64,000 nucleotides of DNA from M0108 sp937862735 (GTDB taxonomy: Bacteria; Pseudomonadota; Gammaproteobacteria; Chromatiales; Chromatiaceae), in assembly GCA_937862735.1 (NCBI GenBank), contig CALMDH010000139.1:1-64000 (forward strand). The letters run 5' to 3'. The stretch's first letter is position 1. Every line of letters starts with the position of its first letter. A program made the translations under genes and the position numbers. Of the stretch, positions 58,272-64,000 are shown piece by piece. Below the pieces are notes generated by a model. That model saw nothing but the letters and a program-made list of their open reading frames with translations. It was not told the DNA's origin and ran no database searches.

Positions 58272-59105
58272 CTAGCGATTGACCGAGAAGGCCAGGCGCA
58301 CGTTGTTGGCCACCAGGCCGTTGTCCTTTTGCTCGCTCTCGTTGAGATAAAACTCTAGGACGGTCTCCCGGTTCATGAGCATGTCCTCCGTCACCTCGTC
58401 CGCCACCTCGTTGGCATGGCAGAAGACGCTGGTGAAGGGCGAGCCCTCATCCCGGGGATCGGTGATCCACAGGTTGGAGGAGATCTCGTTCATGAAGCGC
58501 AGGAAACCGTAACCCTTCTCCGGGAACCACTTGGTGCAGACGCCGCGCACGCAGGAGCCGGGCTTGCCCCACTCGTTGCGGGGCTCGTAGGAGATGGGCA
58601 GCAGGTCCGGGATCATGTAGCCAGAGTAATAGGCGTCCACCTCCTGCTGAAGCTGGCGGGAGACATTCTTGAAGCCGATGAGCTCCACCCGGCAGCCATT
58701 GTTCTGCAGGGCATTGACCACCTGCAGGAAGTCGCCGTCGCCGGTGACCAGCAGGACCTGGTCGAGCTTGCCGGCCTGAAGCATGGCGTCCACTGCCATG
58801 TCGAGATCAGCGTTGGCCTTGGTGGTGACGTTACCGCTGTCATCGGTATAGCGGCGCACGTACTTAACAGTGATCTTCCAGCCAAAATCACGCACCATCT
58901 GCTGATAGGCGCGGGACTTCTTGGCGTATTCCGGGTCTTCGCGGGCGCGCTCCAGGTCGAAGGCCAGATAGGTGTTGAGGCGCTGAATGATGCCCTCATC
59001 GCGCGCGGCGAAGCGGCGCAGGACGTCATAGCGCATTTGGTAGCCGCCGTTGTAGCGGACGTTCTCGGCATCGACGAAGACGCCAATTCGCATCTGTGCG
59101 TTCAA
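58272..59105 (-). CDS. NYN-domain (LabA/DUF88) ribonuclease-like protein with a C-terminal CSD-like domain
   Basis: 277 residues from ATG 59105 or about 273 from ATG 59093. The NYN fold has acidic clusters VFVDAENVRYNGG, KANADLDMAVDAM and LVTGDGDFLQVV, which suits a PIN-like metal-dependent nuclease. From about residue 180, VRGVCTKWFPEKGYGFLRF and then SVFCHANEV form a cold-shock-like RNA-binding OB-fold. RNA decay or RNA binding is inferred. It lies about 200 bp from acs and about 100 bp upstream of pilB on the same strand. Confidence 0.82.
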   Translation of the reverse strand: MNAQMRIGVFVDAENVRYNGGYQMRYDVLRRFAARDEGIIQRLNTYLAFDLERAREDPEYAKKSRAYQQMVRDFGWKITVKYVRRYTDDSGNVTTKANADLDMAVDAMLQAGKLDQVLLVTGDGDFLQVVNALQNNGCRVELIGFKNVSRQLQQEVDAYYSGYMIPDLLPISYEPRNEWGKPGSCVRGVCTKWFPEKGYGFLRFMNEISSNLWITDPRDEGSPFTSVFCHANEVADEVTEDMLMNRETVLEFYLNESEQKDNGLVANNVRLAFSVNR

Positions 59106-59264
59106 AATAAGCCTCTTGAAACAAAAGCGACGGGGCGCGTTCTCGGCAACCCCGTCGAAGTCTGGGTACTTAAGGATTCTTCCCTGGTCAAGCGTTGGTT
59201 CACAACGGGGCCGGCGGATGCTCCCTCGGACTGATAATCACCCCGGGCCCATGGGTTGATTGGC

Positions 59265-59290
59265 GGCCCTGGTGGTGGTCCACCAGGGCC
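59265..59290 (-). terminator. Strong hairpin after acs
   Basis: GGCCCTGGTGG at 59265-59275 pairs with CCACCAGGGCC at 59280-59290, a perfect 11-bp stem with a 4-nt loop. It begins 11 nt after the acs stop codon on the minus strand. No U-tract follows, so it may be an RNA-stability hairpin rather than an intrinsic terminator. Confidence 0.5.
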
Positions 59291-59301
59291 TCGGGATGGC
59301 C

Positions 59302-61248
<1,947 letters not shown>

Positions 61249-61554
61249 GGGTACCATTCTCCTGATCTGAGGGGGTGAGTGAAAACCGCCCGACGGGCGA
61301 GGCCCGGGGCGAAAGAGCGAGACCCGATGAACGGCCGCTCGCGGCGGTTCAGCCGGGATGGGTGAGGCAGCGCGCGCCTCTTGTTCTGGTTTGCACGGGG
61401 CGGCGGTCAGGCCGTCCGGATGTTCCTCGTCTCCTCCGAACCCTAGTGGATCGGCGAAAGGTCCAAATTGTCCGCCGCTCAGGGGCGGAGGCGGGGACAA
61501 AACGCCTCACGCAACGAAGCGAATCAAGTCTAAACCCTTGTCAGGACCTTCGCT

Positions 61555-61582
61555 AGCACTTCGCCGGCAGCACTTCGCCGGC
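61555..61582 (+). repeat. 14-bp perfect tandem duplication
   Basis: AGCACTTCGCCGGC occurs twice in direct succession at 61555-61568 and 61569-61582, in the gap between acs and the exonuclease gene. Confidence 0.8.
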
Positions 61583-61610
61583 CTGGTAGCGGGGGCCGTC
61601 AAGTCCGGGA

Positions 61611-62294
61611 TCACACCAGGAATTCCCGCAGGGGGACCCCGTGGCCACTGTCGCGATGGGCGGCCTGGGCGAGGAAGATCTCCCCGGCGGCCAGGGCGTC
61701 ACTCAGGGCGTTGTGGGCGCCGTAGCGGGGCAGGTTGTAGCGCGCGCCCAGGGCATGGAGGCGCAGGTCCTTGCCTTTGAAGGGGATCTGGCGGCTCTGG
61801 AAGTGGCGCAGGGCGATGGCCTGGGTGTCAACGATGGGCGCCAGCAGGGGGCCGCCAAAGAGGCGCCGGCAGGCCAGATCGATGAAGGCCTCCTCGATCA
61901 GGGAATGATGGGCGAGCAGGACCTTGCCCTTGAGCGCGATGAGGAATTCCGCCAGGACCTCTTCCAGGGGCGCCCCGGTGGCGGCCTGATCGTCGGTGAT
62001 CTGGTGGATGACGGCGCTGGCCTCGGGGATCGCCTGCTTGGTGTGGACCAGTCGATGGCGGGCGCTGGCCAGATCCAGGTGATCGCCGGGGAGGTTCAGG
62101 TAGCCGAAGCTGAGGATGTGGTCCTTCTTGCTGTCCAGGCCGGTGGTTTCCAGATCGACGGCCAGGAACTCCACCTTCCGGTAGTCCGTCGCCGGGTCCG
62201 GAAAGGGGGCCGCCAGATAATCGCGCAAGGGCCCCGGGGGGACCCGGCGCAGGTACCAGCGGCGGCGAAACTCGAGGGTAAAGGGCCAGATCAT
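61611..62294 (-). CDS. DnaQ-like 3'-5' exonuclease
   Basis: 227 residues. DEDDh motifs: FLAVDLETTGLDSKKDHI, VLLAHHSLIEEAFID and the ending YGAHNALSDALAAGEIFL. It would remove nucleotides from 3' ends of DNA or RNA. The stop of the preceding DUF294/CBS gene is 6 bp upstream, and the two families are commonly paired in proteobacteria. Confidence 0.9.
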   Translation of the reverse strand: MIWPFTLEFRRRWYLRRVPPGPLRDYLAAPFPDPATDYRKVEFLAVDLETTGLDSKKDHILSFGYLNLPGDHLDLASARHRLVHTKQAIPEASAVIHQITDDQAATGAPLEEVLAEFLIALKGKVLLAHHSLIEEAFIDLACRRLFGGPLLAPIVDTQAIALRHFQSRQIPFKGKDLRLHALGARYNLPRYGAHNALSDALAAGEIFLAQAAHRDSGHGVPLREFLV

Positions 62295-62300
62295 GGCGGC

Positions 62301-64000
62301 CTAGCCAAAACGCCCGGCCTGGTAGCGCTGTTCCAGGGTGTCCTGGAGGGAATTGATCATGGCGAAGGCGTCCTTGAGGTGACCACGCTCCAGGCGCGAC
62401 AGGGAATCCGGCGACAGGTAATTGTCGGCCTGGCGACCCTGGCGTAGTTGTTCCGCCTGATGGCGCAGGCGCAGGGCACCAATGAATTCGAAGGCGTCGA
62501 TCAGGTTATCAGCGCCCTCCTGGCTCACCGCCTTGGACTTGGCGGCCTGCTGCAGACGTTCCAGGGTGTTGACCGAGGGCTGACCGGTGCTCAGGGCGTA
62601 GACCCGGGCCAGGTCAATGATCGGGACGATGCCGCGGTGCTTGATGTCCAGGGTGTGGTCATGCTCGCCGCCGCTGATCAGGACGAAGTTGCGGAAGAAG
62701 CCCAGGGGCGGGCGGTGCTTGAGGGCGTTGGCCACCATGTAGGCGATGAAGATGCGGTTGGCGCGACACAGGTCGAGGATGTACTCCTGAAGTTCCTCGA
62801 ACATGCCGTCGGGATCGTGGATCGGCCGCATGTCGAAGAAGATGCTCGAATGCATCAGGGCCAGGGGCTCGGGTTTCTCGATCCAGGTGTTGAAATACTT
62901 GCGCCAGATGCGCAGGGGCTGGCGCCACTTGGGGTTGGAGGCCATGACCTCGCCGGGGCAGTAGACGTAGCCGCAGGCGTTGAGGCCATCATTGACGAAG
63001 CGCGCCAGGGCGGCGAAGTAGGCGTCATCCTCCGGCCGCATGTGGTCGGCGATGAGCAGGGCGTTGTCCTGATCGGAGTGGGAGGACTGCTCGCGCCGGG
63101 CCTGGGAGCCCGCGGTCATCCAGGCATAGGGCACCGGCGGTGGGCCCAGTTCCGCCTCCGCCATCTCCAGCAGGCGGGTAGTGATGGCGTCGGTGACGGC
63201 GATGACCGCCTGGCCGACCTGGTCGGTGGTAGCGCCGCTGTTGACCAGATGGACTTGCAGGTCCGTGATCTTGCCGCTGAGGGTGACCAGGGCCTCCAGG
63301 TCCCCGGCTTTACGGATGTCACCGACCATGTAGACCGAGTTGGCGCTTTGGAAGCGCACCAGGTCCGAGGTGGAGAGCATGCCGATGACCTTGCCGTCCT
63401 CCAGCACCGGCAGGTGGTGGACGTTCAGCCGCGTCATGGTGATGAGGGCGTGAAAGGCCAGGGTGCCGCTGGTGATGGTGTGGAGGTTGGCGGTCATGAT
63501 GCGGCTGACCGGTTCCTCGAAGGAGAGACCGGCGGCGATGCAACGACTGCGCAGGTCCCGGTCCGTGACCAGACCCGCCAGGCGCTCGCCCTCCATGATG
63601 AAGATGGAGGAGACGCGGAATTCGGTCATGAGGCGGGCGGCCTCACGGATACTGGCCTCGGGGGGGACGCTGATGACCTTGCGGCCGGCGACGAAATCGC
63701 GGATGTTCACCGTCAGCAGGTTGCCACCGCTGGTGATCTGGTCGGTCTGAACCAGGTTGAGGGCCTTGCGCAGCCGGTCGCGTTGGGAATGATCGAAAAA
63801 GGCGGCAAAATCCGGGTACTCGTCCCGCAGGCGGCTCAATTCGGCGCAGGGCAGCAGGTAGCAGAGGGTGTCCTCGACGGTGGTGCCGGTGAATTTGAGG
63901 CCCATCTCGGCCGCCTGGCAGTCCATGGCGCACAGGTCGCCCTCGGCGAGTTTGCTGACCAGGTCGCCGCTGGGATTGCACAACTCCACCGCCCCCCGGC
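62301..64000 (-). CDS. cNMP-binding/CBS/DUF294 nucleotidyltransferase-like protein (partial)
   Basis: About 565 residues are visible; the frame is open to the window edge, so the N-terminus is missing. The order is: the end of a cyclic-nucleotide-binding domain (VELCNPSGDLVSKLAEGD), two CBS domains (about 63290-63690), then the DUF294 nucleotidyltransferase-like domain (AWMTAGSQARREQSSHSDQD) and its helical C-terminal part. The GlnD-like GS...D.D pattern suggests nucleotidyl transfer. The exonuclease gene downstream is 6 bp away and probably co-transcribed. Confidence 0.92.
   Translation of the reverse strand, partial: RGAVELCNPSGDLVSKLAEGDLCAMDCQAAEMGLKFTGTTVEDTLCYLLPCAELSRLRDEYPDFAAFFDHSQRDRLRKALNLVQTDQITSGGNLLTVNIRDFVAGRKVISVPPEASIREAARLMTEFRVSSIFIMEGERLAGLVTDRDLRSRCIAAGLSFEEPVSRIMTANLHTITSGTLAFHALITMTRLNVHHLPVLEDGKVIGMLSTSDLVRFQSANSVYMVGDIRKAGDLEALVTLSGKITDLQVHLVNSGATTDQVGQAVIAVTDAITTRLLEMAEAELGPPPVPYAWMTAGSQARREQSSHSDQDNALLIADHMRPEDDAYFAALARFVNDGLNACGYVYCPGEVMASNPKWRQPLRIWRKYFNTWIEKPEPLALMHSSIFFDMRPIHDPDGMFEELQEYILDLCRANRIFIAYMVANALKHRPPLGFFRNFVLISGGEHDHTLDIKHRGIVPIIDLARVYALSTGQPSVNTLERLQQAAKSKAVSQEGADNLIDAFEFIGALRLRHQAEQLRQGRQADNYLSPDSLSRLERGHLKDAFAMINSLQDTLEQRYQAGRFG

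Noticed and set aside
56356..58275. Long plus-strand open frame opposite pilB
   Set aside because: The opposite strand encodes all the PilB ATPase motifs.

Overview
The window reads as chromosomal DNA of a GC-rich gammaproteobacterium. Gene content fits a Chromatiales or purple-sulfur-type organism: EF-P with its lysyl-transferase EpmA, gammaproteobacterial pilB/pilD/coaE order, a TauE/SafE exporter beside universal stress proteins, a SulP permease, GlcDEF glycolate oxidase, CGFS glutaredoxin and Fe-SOD. The family-level placement is inference from gene content only. No rRNA, tRNA, CRISPR array, prophage or intact insertion sequence was recognised.

Layout. 1-3.6 kb: end of efp, epmA, a 48-bp tandem repeat, a methionine gamma-lyase-type PLP enzyme, a 16-bp repeat array and a START-like protein. 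3.7-7.7 kb: a lower-GC pair made of an exported Ser-type sulfatase, apparently starting at AUA, and its anaerobic maturase. 8-15 kb: SulP permease with a coiled-coil insert, a sensor kinase/sigma-54 activator pair, a toxin-gene remnant and a Cache-AlbA_2 membrane receptor. 15-18 kb: a minus-strand TauE/Usp cluster. 18.7-26 kb: phosphotransferase/kinase fusion, argG, an esterase, sodB and an NAGGN-type amidotransferase. 26-32.5 kb: IclR regulator divergent from a phosphoketolase-like TPP enzyme and a four-carbon-acid sugar kinase, then a Ca2+/Na+ antiporter. 32.7-35.1 kb: ferritin, a collapsed hipBA locus and an intact RES-Xre toxin-antitoxin pair. 35.2-40.8 kb: glcDEF, grxD and cytochrome b561. 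40.9-49.4 kb: a six-gene plus-strand biosynthetic cluster. 49.4-64 kb: ubiG, rnt, a TraB/GumN protein, mlaA, pyrC, a small Cys-rich secreted protein, coaE, pilD, pilB, a NYN-CSD protein, acs, and an exonuclease/DUF294 signalling pair that runs off the window.

The most interesting functional unit is the 40.9-49.4 kb cluster: a RibD-type reductase, a CDP-alcohol phosphotransferase fused to an alkaline-phosphatase-fold domain, an MDR dehydrogenase, a degenerate pterin synthase, a GT4 glycosyltransferase and a methyltransferase. Together they look like a pathway to a pterin-like or glycosylated small molecule or lipid of unknown structure. The IclR/TPP-enzyme/DUF1537 kinase locus is a second candidate uncharacterised pathway.

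A striking trait across the window is low-complexity, tandem-repeat-like in-frame sequence inserted in linkers or N-termini of at least a dozen otherwise conserved proteins (GlcE, PilD, UbiG, RibD-like, GT4, asparagine synthase-like and others). Several intergenic regions also carry short tandem arrays or C-rich/G-rich palindromes. This suggests an active minisatellite-generating process in this genome.
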